Shown here piece by piece: positions 9,585-18,600 of a stretch of DNA of 31,784 nt. The position numbers were made by a program, and so were the translations under genes. The stretch comes from JAQVUB01 sp033809415 (lineage in GTDB: Bacteria > Verrucomicrobiota > Lentisphaeria > Oligosphaerales > Oligosphaeraceae), in NCBI GenBank assembly GCA_033809415.1, contig JAPXLT010000018.1, positions 1-31,784 of the forward strand. The letters are read 5' to 3'. Each line of letters begins with the position of its first letter. Positions within the stretch are counted from its first letter, which is position 1. A model generated the notes under the pieces. The model was not told where the DNA came from. It did not search any database and was given only the letters and a program-made list of their open reading frames with translations.

Positions 9585-9634
9585 ATGGGTTGTGTGTACC
9601 AGTCCACGTCAAGATTTCTGCGGAGGATGTGTCG

Positions 9635-10276
9635 TTGTTACAGATTTTGATGCTGGACAATCATCTTCTTGCTTTAGACAAGCCGGCTGGGCTGTTGACG
9701 CAGCCTTCCGGGAGCAGTGAAGACAGCCTCGAATCGCATGCCAAAGCCTGGTTGAAAGAGCATTTCAATCGTCCGGGGAATGTTTTTCTGGAGGCCGTGC
9801 ACCGGATTGACAAGCCGGCATGCGGGATAGTCCTGTTTGCCCGCAGCAGCAAAGGTCTGTCCCGGTTGAATGCGGCTGTTCGGGATAGGCTTGTCCGTAA
9901 AGTGTACCGATGCAGGGTTGAAGGCAGGCTGAAGCAATCCGCTGGGCGTCTGGAAGATTTTTTATTGCATGATGAGCATCGGAGCAGGGTGGTTTCAGAA
10001 GGAACGCCTGGCGCCCGCCTGGCCTGTCTGTCTTACAAGGTTCTGGAAACCGGGGCAAACGGGAGTTTGCTCGAAATTATTCTGGAAACCGGTCGCTACC
10101 ACCAGATCCGTGTGCAATTGGCACATCTCGGAAACCCAATTCTGGGAGACGTTAAATACGGTTCAACAAAATCCCACTGGCAGAAGGATGCCATCGCCTT
10201 GCAGCATTTCCAACTGACCTTCCCACACCCCATCGGAGGGCGCGAAATCACACTCCAGTCGGAATTCAGGATTTGA
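9635..10276 (+). CDS. RluA-family pseudouridine synthase
   Basis: A 213-residue cytoplasmic RNA-modifying enzyme that isomerises uridine to pseudouridine in rRNA or tRNA. The KPAGLLTQ strand, the catalytic motif HRIDKPACGIVLFARS (the HRLD-type loop with its catalytic Asp) and the C-terminal GRYHQIRVQLAHLGNPILGD are diagnostic of the RluA/RluD family. There is no S4 domain, so it is a compact member of the RluA/RluC type; the target position cannot be told from sequence. The frame is open from 9590, but TTG at 9635 sits 7 nt after GGAGGA and starts at the family's usual N-terminus. An ATG at 9650 is the alternative. Its stop codon is followed after 4 nt by a heptamer repeat array. Confidence 0.9.
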   Translation: MLQILMLDNHLLALDKPAGLLTQPSGSSEDSLESHAKAWLKEHFNRPGNVFLEAVHRIDKPACGIVLFARSSKGLSRLNAAVRDRLVRKVYRCRVEGRLKQSAGRLEDFLLHDEHRSRVVSEGTPGARLACLSYKVLETGANGSLLEIILETGRYHQIRVQLAHLGNPILGDVKYGSTKSHWQKDAIALQHFQLTFPHPIGGREITLQSEFRI

Positions 10277-10280
10277 AAAA

Positions 10281-10308
10281 GGGTGCAGGGTGCAGGGTGC
10301 AGGGGGCC
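10281..10308. repeat. Short heptamer array after the pseudouridine synthase stop
   Basis: About four GGGTGCA-type units on the sense strand, starting 4 nt after the TGA. Four GGG runs with TGCA loops satisfy a simple G-quadruplex pattern. The array passes directly into the 11-mer array. Confidence 0.9.
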
Positions 10309-10310
10309 TT

Positions 10311-10468
10311 GTCCCGTCCGTGTCCCGTCCGTGTAAAGTCCGTGTCCCGTCCGTGTAAAGTCCGTGTCCCGTCCGTGTAAAGTCCTTGTCCCGTCCGTGT
10401 AAAGTCCGTGTCCCGTCCGTGTCCCGTCCGTGTAAAGTCCGTGTCCCGTCCGTGTAAAGTCCGTGTCC
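10311..10468. repeat. 11-mer two-variant tandem array abutting the BatA-like start
   Basis: Fourteen 11-bp units of two types, A = GTCCCGTCCGT and B = GTAAAGTCCGT, in the order A A B A B A B A B A A B A B, followed by GTCC and then the ATG of the next gene at 10469. The seventh unit ends in CTT instead of CGT. There is no ribosome-binding site between array and start codon. Unit length is close to one helical turn of DNA. Confidence 0.95.
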
Positions 10469-12583
10469 ATGCCATTTTTTTTAGCCAATCCATTTTTGTG
10501 GTTTTCGCTGGCGGCTTTGATACCAGTGGCTCTGCATCTTTTGCACCGGAAGCGTCCTCGTCCGATTCCGTTTGCTGCGCTTCGTTTTTTGCGCACTGCA
10601 ATCGAGCGCAGCCGCCGTTCGCGGCGTTTGACGCAATGTGCAACGCTTCTGATGCGTGTATTGATCATTCTGACGCTGGCGTTCGCTTTTGCCCAGCCTC
10701 TGCTGCGTTTTGCACATTTTTTGCCGGAGGGGCGCCGGGTTCTGGTGATCGTTCTGGACTCGAGCGCGAGCATGCAGGTTCTCGAGGGCGGTGTGAGTCG
10801 TTTTGAAATCGGGCGCACTTGGGCATTGGACCTCCTTCAGGGGCTCCGTGAGGATGACTTAGTGGCGGTTCTGGCGCCAGGCAGTGCGCAACCACGCCTG
10901 GTGTTTCCACCAGTTTCCTCGCATCGTGAAGTGTCACGGGCCTTGAGCGAGTTGCAATGCGGCTGGGGCAGGGGGGACATGCTCGAACTGGTCAGCGACT
11001 GCCTGAAGCGCGAAGAAGGAATTTTGCGCGGAGTCGAGTTGCATCTTTTCAGCGATTTTCAGCAAAGCGACTGCAACTTGTCGTCGCTATTGGCAGATAT
11101 CGGAGCGGATTTGCAGCAGCGTCGCGGTGTTTTGTTCTGCAACCGGATTGCCAGAGGACGCCCTGGCAGCTGCGGGTTTACTGATGTTCAATTCATGCCG
11201 CCAGCCATCATTGCATCCGGCAGCTATCAGGCCCGGGCAAGCGTCCAGGCGTCTGAAAATTTCAGCGGTGCCAATGTCATCCGCCTGGTTCAGAATGGTC
11301 TCGAGCAGGGCCAGGCCAGCGTCGAGCTGCTGCCGGGGGAATCCGGCAAAGCGACTTTGCAGGGGCATCCGGACGATTCTGCGGAGGGTGAAGTCTGCGG
11401 ATATCTGGAACTTGAACCGGATTCCTTTCCGGCTGACAACCGCTTCTATTTCAGTCTGCCAAGGCTAGCCGGAATTCCGGCACTGCTGGTGGGAGGAAAT
11501 GGCGCCCGCGATACGTTTTTTCTGGAAAAGGCGATTAGCCCTGGCGGGCATGCCAGTACGCTGGTGATCCCCCGCAGGATGGACTGGGACTCTTTTCTGA
11601 GTCTGGATATCGCTGAATTCTCCTTCCTCTTTTTATGCAATCCACAAGACCTCGGGCAGACCGCCTTGCACAAAATCACTTCCTTTGCCGAAAGCGGTGG
11701 GATTGTGGCGATTTTTCCGGGAGAAAATCAGGCTGTGACTCAGGAGGTCATGCGGACGTTTTCCTGCTGGAAGGAGCTTTCCCTGGAGCAGGAAAATCTG
11801 GATTCCGGGAGCAACTGGAATCTGATCTTGAACGATCAGAGTGAGGCGATGTCCAAGTCGGTTGCCGGAAAATTATCCCCGCCTTGGAAGCTGCCGTTGC
11901 GCAAGCGTCTGAAACTGTCTGTTCCTGCCGGGCAGGTAGTACCGTGGCTCTATGAGGAGGGGGGTGCCTTTGCCCTGTCCGCTCGATTGGGCAACGGCAA
12001 GATATGGTTGTTTTCCATCACTGCCAACCGGGATTGGTCGGATTGGCCGGTGACCCCATTCTTCTTTGTCTTTATGCAGGAGTTTATCCGCAACGCTGCC
12101 GGTGCCCGGCAGAGCAACCTGATAACTGATGTGGGAGGCGTCCTCCCGTTGTCTTGGCCGGGACGGGAGGTGGAAATGCATTTCGAGCTGATCACTCCAC
12201 AAGGGAAAACCCGGAATCTCCTCTTGCAGCGTCCGGCAGAACATGCCGCTTTCCTAATCAGTGGCTTCGAGGAACCTGGTATTTATCAGTTGAAAGCTGG
12301 AGGATATCAGCGGTCTTTGGCAGTGAATGTGCCTTCTCGCGAAGGGCAGATGGCAGTCTTCGGGACACCGGAACTGCAAGCCGCAGCCGGAAAATTTCCT
12401 GTGTGCATTTCGGAGACCCCTGCCGAATTGCTCGAACAGCTTTCTGAACAACGACAAGGACGCCCGCTCTGGCCGTTGCTGTTGTTGCTGGCATTCTTTC
12501 TCAGTATGCTGGAAGTCTTGTTTGCCAATATCCGCAGCCGCCAGAAACAGCCACCCGCAAAATTGCAGGAATTGTTGAGTTAA
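10469..12583 (+). CDS. BatA-like membrane protein with von Willebrand factor A domain
   Basis: A 704-residue inner-membrane protein. The N-terminus (ANPFLWFSLAALIPVALHLL, then HRKRPRPIPFAALRFL) is the BatA / aerotolerance-regulator N-terminal signature. A second membrane helix lies near 59-78. A VWA domain follows, with VIVLDSSASM giving the MIDAS residues D97, S99 and S101. A long periplasmic-type beta-rich region follows, then a C-terminal helix LWPLLLLLAFFLSMLEVLFA. Proteins of this build usually sit with MoxR ATPase and DUF58 genes and are thought to act as metal-dependent adaptors in envelope stress or protein assembly; those partners are absent here. The ATG at 10469 is chosen because it matches the family start, though no Shine-Dalgarno exists and the 11-mer array touches it. 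A GTG at 10463 is an alternative. Probably linked to the next VWA gene. Confidence 0.88.
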   Translation: MPFFLANPFLWFSLAALIPVALHLLHRKRPRPIPFAALRFLRTAIERSRRSRRLTQCATLLMRVLIILTLAFAFAQPLLRFAHFLPEGRRVLVIVLDSSASMQVLEGGVSRFEIGRTWALDLLQGLREDDLVAVLAPGSAQPRLVFPPVSSHREVSRALSELQCGWGRGDMLELVSDCLKREEGILRGVELHLFSDFQQSDCNLSSLLADIGADLQQRRGVLFCNRIARGRPGSCGFTDVQFMPPAIIASGSYQARASVQASENFSGANVIRLVQNGLEQGQASVELLPGESGKATLQGHPDDSAEGEVCGYLELEPDSFPADNRFYFSLPRLAGIPALLVGGNGARDTFFLEKAISPGGHASTLVIPRRMDWDSFLSLDIAEFSFLFLCNPQDLGQTALHKITSFAESGGIVAIFPGENQAVTQEVMRTFSCWKELSLEQENLDSGSNWNLILNDQSEAMSKSVAGKLSPPWKLPLRKRLKLSVPAGQVVPWLYEEGGAFALSARLGNGKIWLFSITANRDWSDWPVTPFFFVFMQEFIRNAAGARQSNLITDVGGVLPLSWPGREVEMHFELITPQGKTRNLLLQRPAEHAAFLISGFEEPGIYQLKAGGYQRSLAVNVPSREGQMAVFGTPELQAAAGKFPVCISETPAELLEQLSEQRQGRPLWPLLLLLAFFLSMLEVLFANIRSRQKQPPAKLQELLS

Positions 12584-12809
12584 GGGTGCAGGGTGCGGGG
12601 TGCAGGTTAGGGTGCAGGGTGCAGGGGGCAGGGGGCAGGGGGCAGGGTGCAGGGTGCAGGGTGCAGGTTAGGGTGCAGGGTGCAGGGGGCAGGTTAGGGT
12701 GCAGGGTGCAGGGGGCAGGTTAGGGTGCAGGGTGCAGGGTGCAGGTTAGGGTGCAGGGTGCAGGGTGCAGGGTGCGTGGTGCGTGGTGCGTGGTGCGTGG
12801 TGCAGGTTA
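12584..12809. repeat. Long heptamer array (GGGTGCA family) starting at the BatA-like stop
   Basis: The array begins at the first base after the TAA (12581-12583) and runs about 225 bp on the sense strand. Units are GGGTGCA, GGGGGCA and GGGTGCG, with the spacer GGTTA recurring (near 12605, 12665, 12690, 12718 and 12743) to give a higher-order period. It ends with four GTGCGTG-like units (12772-12800). Many consecutive GGG runs with 4-nt loops predict strong G-quadruplex potential in DNA and in the mRNA 3' region. No gene is present. Confidence 0.95.
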
Positions 12810-12998
12810 GTCGGACGGGTCGGACGGGTCGGACGGGTCGGACGGGTCGGACGGGTCGGACAGGTCGGACGGGTCGGACAGGTCGGACGGGTCGGACGGG
12901 TCGGACGGGTCGGACGGGTCGGACGGGTCGGACGGGTCGGACGGGTCGGACGGGTCGGACAGGTCGGATCAGTCGGACGGGTCGGATCATTCTGATCA
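12810..12998. repeat. 9-mer tandem array GTCGGACGG, 19 units plus degenerate edge
   Basis: Nineteen contiguous 9-bp units (12810-12980), mostly GTCGGACGG with some GTCGGACAG and one GTCGGATCA. Two further edge units follow, GTCGGATCA and TTCTGATCA (12981-12998). The edge units match the outer boundary of the REP-like elements near 23990 and 25503. No coding function; the open frames here are repeat artefacts. Confidence 0.95.
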
Positions 12999-13012
12999 GC
13001 GATGTTGGAATC

Positions 13013-13200
13013 AGCCCTGAAGGGGCGTGACATACCAGCCCAGGGCAACGCCCTGGGTCAGGGATCACACCATCGGCAAAGCCCTGAAGGGGCGCGACAT
13101 AATCCCTGCCCAAAATTCTTGTGTGACAAAGTCGGCTTTACGCAATTGTGTCGGAGGCGATATGGAGCGCCGGCGGCTCGCCGGCATAAAGCCGGTTTCC
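13013..13200. repeat. REP-like palindromic element 4
   Basis: Two direct copies of AGCCCTGAAGGGGCG, each followed by YGACATA, start at 13013 and 13080. Between them is a hairpin CCCAGGGC-AAC-GCCCTGGG (13039-13057). Further on, GCGCCGGCGGCTCGCCGGC and CCGGCATAAAGCCGG (about 13167-13195) form another palindrome. Clustered hairpins of this kind are typical of REP/BIME sequences, which in other genomes are moved by REP-associated tyrosine transposases. No such gene is in the window. Confidence 0.75.
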
Positions 13201-13223
13201 TCTTCCATCACCGAAAAATCAAA

Positions 13224-13288
13224 GGGTGCAGGGTGCAGGGTGCAGGGTGCAGGTTCGTTTGCCGTCCACGCCGTCCACACTGTCCACA
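13224..13288. repeat. Short heptamer array followed by a 9-mer variant array
   Basis: Four GGGTGCA units (13224-13253) are followed by three 9-bp units CCGTCCACG, CCGTCCACA and CTGTCCACA (13262-13288). The order heptamer array then GTCC-core array is the same as at 2429-2596, 10281-10468 and 12584-12998. It lies 36 bp upstream of the second VWA gene. Confidence 0.85.
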
Positions 13289-13324
13289 GGGGTGTGATTT
13301 TTTATAGAGAAGAAGTGAGTTTTG

Positions 13325-15535
13325 ATGTATAAGCTAGGCAGTATACTTCTGTCACCGGTCATTCCGGTCTGGCTGATCATCCTATGCGCCATTCTGTTTG
13401 CAGGATTGGCCTGGCGAACGTATGCGTTTTGCTCCCTCAAGTATTCTGAACGCTGGATCTTGTGGAGTTTGCGGATGCTTGCTTTCGGAATCCTGGCTTT
13501 CCTGCTTCTGCAACCATCACGGCGGGAAACGCGTTCAGAACTGGAAAAGCCGGTATTGGCCGTGTTGCTGGACCTTTCCGCCAGTATGCAGGATAATCCG
13601 TATGCGGAAAAAATGACTCGCGCTGACAAGGCGCTGGCCTTTCTGAAAAAATCCGAAGTCCGCAAGCATCTGGAAGCATTCCGGGTGCTGTATTTTACCG
13701 CCGGAAGCAGTCTTCAGGAAGGGCTTGATCTTACTACCACACCGAAGTTTTCCGAACCGTCCAGCCTGCTTGCGCCGGCCATCAACCAGGTTGCAGAACG
13801 CCTGCGTGCGGAACCGCAGGCGGGTATATTATTGCTCAGCGACGGGCTGGATCAGTCCAATGCCTGGCTCGAAGGCAGGGCGCAGCAGATACCGGTGCTG
13901 ATCCCCGAACTGGAAAATCCGGTGCTCGAGGAACGCCCTTTGCAGCAGGATTTTTCCATCGAGAACATCCATTATCCGCGCCGTGCGATTTTGCAATGGG
14001 AAGTCAAAGTTGAAGTGACGATCCGTCGCCGACATGGCTCGACCGCGCAAACCTTCCCTGTCGAACTACTGCAAAATGGCAGCATGTTGCGCAAATCGGA
14101 AGCGGTCTTTCGAGAGAATGAAAATTTCCGAAAAGTCGAGTTTTCATTTACTGCGGAAACCCTGGGCAATCACCTTTATCAGCTCAGTATTCTGCCCCTG
14201 CAAGATGCAGATGCCGGCAACAACCACCGGGAATTTGTCATTGACGTGACCGATGCGAGAAAACGCATCCTGTACCTCGAGGGAACCCCGCGCTGGGAAT
14301 TCAAATACCTCAAACGCAGTTTGCTGGCCGAAAAAAATCAGGAGCTGAATGCATTCCTGCAAAGCGGAACAGGCGCCTTCCTGAACTTTTCCGACACTGA
14401 ACACCAGGAAGCATTGAGCCTGCCGGAGTTTTCTCCTGAATCTTTGCGCGACTACAGCGTTGTGATCCTTGGAGATTTGAAGGCGGACGCGTTGAAGGAG
14501 AAGGATTACCGCGTCCTTACCGCATTCGTGGAAAAAGGAGGGGCACTGCTGTTTCTAGCGGGGACAAGAACCTGTTCCCCAGATGGGGTGCTGAGCAGCC
14601 CGCACTTTAAGGAATTAGCACCGGTGTTTTCTTTGCCGGGAGCACAAATGCGCGAAGGACGCTTCAGCGTTGATTTTACTGCCGCTGGACGAAGCCAGAA
14701 CGCTTTTTCCGATTTGCTCTCTGAAGTGCGCCTGCCACCGTTGTTAAGCTTCTGGGGGCCGGTGGAAGCCAGTTCCTTCGCATCGGTGTTCCTGGCGGCG
14801 GCGGACGGCTCCGCAGTACTAGTGGGACGCCGTTATGGCCAGGGTCGCACAGCGGTGCTCCTCAGCGATTCATTATGGCGCTGGCAGCTGGGTTCGGAAG
14901 CCGGCGGTGGTGGAAAGAGCCTGTATGGGCGCTTCCTGACTCAGCTCTTGCAGTGGCTTGCACCCGGCTTGCAAAGCCAGAATGAGGAGGACAGCATTCA
15001 GCTGCTATTGCCTTCCCGCGAAGCCGATTTGCGGGCAAAAATTTCGATTGGCGCATTGTGTGGCAAACGCGTTTCCGGAAGTGGTCTGGCTTGTCGCATC
15101 CTGTGTCCGGATGCCAGCAACCTCGCTTTGCCGATGTTGCCCGCTGAATTGGGAATCGAAGCGGGACTGCCTTCCCCGGAGGCAGGTTTCCGCTGTGAAT
15201 TTGTTCCGGAACAGGAGGGCACTTACCGCTTGCAGGTGATCAGCAAGGATGGTCTCGCCAGTGAGGAAGCCTTGCTGGTGGTCAAGAAACCCGCACTGGA
15301 ATTTACTGGCGAAGCAATCAATCGACAGTGGCTGCAACGCCTGGCAAAAGATACTGGCGGCGCGATGCTGCCGTGGCTCGAGGCGGGAAAATTGTTGGAA
15401 AAATTACCGGTGAAGCCACGCAGCGTGGAAATCGTCCGGGAATACTCCATCTGGAACAAATGGCCTTGGCTGGCTGGCCTGATCCTCCTTTTCAGTTTGG
15501 AATGGTACTTGCGCCGAAAATGGGATCTGGTGTGA
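13325..15535 (+). CDS. Membrane-anchored VWA protein with glutamine-amidotransferase-like domain
   Basis: A 736-residue membrane protein. Two N-terminal helices (VIPVWLIILCAILFAGLAW and WSLRMLAFGILAFLLLQP) precede a VWA domain with LLDLSASMQD, the MIDAS residues being D83, S85 and S87. The region around 370-420 (YSVVILGDLKADAL, FVEKGGALLFLAGTRT) resembles the class-I glutamine-amidotransferase-like fold often found in these proteins, without an obvious catalytic Cys-His pair. A C-terminal helix (WLAGLILLFSLEWYLRR) ends the protein. In PVC bacteria such proteins occur beside BatA-like genes, and this order is seen here, 741 bp downstream. The exact role is unknown; a joint envelope function with the BatA-like protein is inferred. 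ATG 13325 is chosen, with GAAG-type purines about 10 nt upstream; a TTG lies directly before it. Confidence 0.85.
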   Translation: MYKLGSILLSPVIPVWLIILCAILFAGLAWRTYAFCSLKYSERWILWSLRMLAFGILAFLLLQPSRRETRSELEKPVLAVLLDLSASMQDNPYAEKMTRADKALAFLKKSEVRKHLEAFRVLYFTAGSSLQEGLDLTTTPKFSEPSSLLAPAINQVAERLRAEPQAGILLLSDGLDQSNAWLEGRAQQIPVLIPELENPVLEERPLQQDFSIENIHYPRRAILQWEVKVEVTIRRRHGSTAQTFPVELLQNGSMLRKSEAVFRENENFRKVEFSFTAETLGNHLYQLSILPLQDADAGNNHREFVIDVTDARKRILYLEGTPRWEFKYLKRSLLAEKNQELNAFLQSGTGAFLNFSDTEHQEALSLPEFSPESLRDYSVVILGDLKADALKEKDYRVLTAFVEKGGALLFLAGTRTCSPDGVLSSPHFKELAPVFSLPGAQMREGRFSVDFTAAGRSQNAFSDLLSEVRLPPLLSFWGPVEASSFASVFLAAADGSAVLVGRRYGQGRTAVLLSDSLWRWQLGSEAGGGGKSLYGRFLTQLLQWLAPGLQSQNEEDSIQLLLPSREADLRAKISIGALCGKRVSGSGLACRILCPDASNLALPMLPAELGIEAGLPSPEAGFRCEFVPEQEGTYRLQVISKDGLASEEALLVVKKPALEFTGEAINRQWLQRLAKDTGGAMLPWLEAGKLLEKLPVKPRSVEIVREYSIWNKWPWLAGLILLFSLEWYLRRKWDLV

Positions 15536-15544
15536 CGCCACCCA

Positions 15545-15590
15545 TTTTTTTAACAACGAACAGACACGAACAGACACGAAAATTTTTCTA
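15545..15590 (+). repeat. P element 6, single arm after the VWA protein gene
   Basis: The T-run and arm TTTTTTTAACAACGAACAGA continue with CACGAACAGACACGAAAATT. It starts 9 nt after the TGA of the VWA/amidotransferase gene. No inverted arm follows before the next gene, which begins at 15685. Confidence 0.8.
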
Positions 15591-15684
15591 GGGTTGCTGC
15601 TTTGACGGATGAGCCTGCTCTGGCGATATGGAGCACCAGCATCGGCATCGCACTTCGCTTTCATCATCGGAGAAAGGAGCGAAC

Positions 15685-18600
15685 ATGGACGGGAAAAAAC
15701 AGCGGATTTATGAGTTTGCAACGGAGGATTTTTCGTTCGGCTTGGCTGAGGACGCAACGGTTCACTGGCTGAGACAGGCAAAAAGCGGGCGCGAATTGCT
15801 GCAGAGAGGTGTGCCATTGTGCAAAGTCGTCTTGCAGAATGGCAAGGAACTGGTGCCTGCAGAAGTTGCGTCCCATGATGCGCTTTGGCGTTTTTCTTTT
15901 GCCGGCCATGGCTGGCTTGATCTGCGTATCGAAAGCAAAAAACGGTATTTGAGGATTGCGGCAGTCGAGTTGTCCTTGCCGGATGTCAGCAAATTGATCT
16001 TCTGTCAGTTTGTGCCATTGTTGCGGCAATATCTTGGCAAAATGGCTGGCCTTGCTTCCGACGAGGAATCCGGAGTCTGCCTGCGCAGCCTGTCATTGAA
16101 AGTTGACACGGATTTCCGGAAGGACTTGTTTCAGGCATGGACAACGGAGTCAACCGGTCTGACTGGGGCAGCGGTGGGGATTGCCGCCGGCTCCCGAGAG
16201 AACCTAGTTGACATGCTGAAAGCGATGACACACAACGAACCGGTGCCTTTCTCACCGCACGGTGGCGCTTGGGCCGGGGAATCGCGCTTGAATCGCGGAT
16301 CGTATGTCTTTGCGGATGTCGAAGCCAAGGATATTGACCGCTGGATCGAAATATGCCGACGGGGCGCATGCAGCTTTCTGCATTTTCATTTCTGGTGGCA
16401 GAGCCTTGGGCATTATTCGCCACGCAAAGAACATTTTCCAGCCGGGCTGCCGCAAATGAAAGCCTGCTGTGAAAAGGTTCGTGCAGCAGGGCTACGTACC
16501 AGCTTGCATACTCTGACCGGCTGCATCGGCTGCGAGGAAATTGGCATTGATGAATGGGTCAGCCCAACCCCCTCAGCGGACCTGATCGCTTTGCATTCCT
16601 ATACCGCAACACGGAAAATTGATTTGCAGGAAACGGTAATCGAGATCGAGGAATGTCCCGCAAAGGATCATGACCTTGTCTATACCTACAGCGGCAACGG
16701 AAACGTGTTGCGGATCGGACAGGAACTGGTGCAATATCAGGAAATCAGCCGCGAAAAACCATACGCCTTCAAGCAATGCATTCGGGGCGCTTTCGGCACC
16801 AGGCCATCCGAACATCCCGCCGGTTGTAAAGTCGATTATCTGCAACAGCGCTATCTGGCATTTTATCCGGAGCCTGACAGCGCCCTGGCAGATGCTCTGG
16901 CTGAACATGTCGCCGCAATCTATAATGACTGCAAAATGGATATGCTGTATTTTGATGGTTCCGAGGGAATGCGTTCCCGCTATGCGACCGATGTGATGCG
17001 CTGGAAAATCTTCGCTTTGCTCAATGGCGGTGTCAGCGAGGCGAGCGAACATGGTCATAACAGCTGGTGGCTGCATTCCAGACTCGGTGCAATGGATTCC
17101 CCAGTGTGGGGCGTGAAACGTTTTGTCGACATGCACGCGAAACGGGCTTCAGTCTATCGCAAAGCGGACCTGATGGAGCCGCAAATGGGCTGGTGGAGCC
17201 TGCACGGCGCCAAACGGGATTTTCGCGGACAATTCAGTGATGAACTCGAGTATTTTGCAGTGAAAAATTTGTCGATTGATTCCCCGATGTCCGTTCAAAC
17301 TGTGGCGGTGTCTGAGCGTTTTCCATGGGTGAATGGGCGTGTCTGGGAACTGATGACATTACTGGGCTGGTATGAACGCATGCGGCTGGCAAGGTATTTT
17401 TCCGAAAAAACACAGCAGCGGCTTTCCGGAGAAAGAACGGAGTTCCGCCTTCGCCTGATGGATGACGGGCACTGGAGATTCTTCCCGATGACGGTCGCAA
17501 AACACCGTTTTTCCGGCAATGTCGCCAAAGGCGAGGATATTTGGACTTGGAACAATCCGGAAGCCGAGCAGCCCTTGCGCCTGCGCCTGGAAGCGCTTTA
17601 CGGGGTGCAGCGCGACGGCCAAACAGAATTGCTGCTGGACTGGGCAAATCCCGGTGGGGAGGTCTCGCAGGAATCAGCCGGAACGGTCGAGTTGCACAGC
17701 AATCTGCTCCCGGAAATGCCCGAACCCGGAACGGGAGCGCGAATGCGGATACAGGCCCGCAATCATGGATCAGCCGCCAGAGGTGCCTGGGCAATGCTTT
17801 CCGTTCAATATCCTTATCCTTACAAGGATTTCGGGGACTGCGAAGCGTTGTCCGTCTGGATCAAAGGGGATGCGTCCGGCGCATTGTTAAATTTTCAGAT
17901 ATGCGGTGCCCGGGAATACGGTTCTCTGTTGTCTGATCATTTTGTTGAGCTGACTTTCAAGGGCTGGCGGCGTTTTGATTTAATCTTCCGTGAGCGTGAT
18001 GCGGATCGGACGGCGGATTATGAATGGCCCTATGATTTGCGAACAGGCAATTATTCCCTGTATCGCACTCCCTTTAACCGGAAATTCCGTCAGCATGTGG
18101 ATAAAATCCGGGTGTTTGTCAATGAAATTCCCGTTGACGGGCAGGTGGATATCGAACTGGGTGGACTTCAGGGACTGCCCTGCCAAGTTGTCACTTTCAA
18201 TGAGCCGTCCCTGTTGATTGACGGCATTCCCCTGTGTTTTCCGGTGCAGATGGAATCCGGGCAGTATATTGAAATGGAAGGTGCTGATGACTGCGCATTG
18301 TTTGATGAACGGGGATTCCTGCTGCGTCGCTTCCAAGTGCAAGGCTTACAGCAGATCAAAGCCGGAACTCATCAAGTCCAATTCGCGAGTGAGACCGACG
18401 CCAATGTTCCCCGGGCGGAACTGACCATGTTCAGTCTTGGTGAACCATTTGGCGAAGCAAACTCGGACGATATGATCGACTGGAAGCAACTCGAACGGGA
18501 ATATGAATTGCCGCGACAAATGACTGCTTTCGACGGATCGAGCAACCGCTGGAACCTGCAACTTCGCCAGGAAAATGCTTGCGAGGAAGCCGCCCTCGAA

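Noticed and set aside
12600..12750. Telomere-like TTAGGG sequence
   Set aside because: GGTTAGGG occurs only as a spacer between heptamers; there is no tandem hexamer array or replicon end.
12584..12998. CRISPR array
   Set aside because: The repeats are contiguous 7- or 9-bp units with no unique spacers and no cas genes nearby.
12694..13113. Long open frames over the repeat arrays with VRPVRP, GRTGRT or SDPSDP proteins
   Set aside because: They are translations of 9-bp and 7-bp tandem repeats, open in several frames on both strands, without ribosome-binding sites or family similarity.
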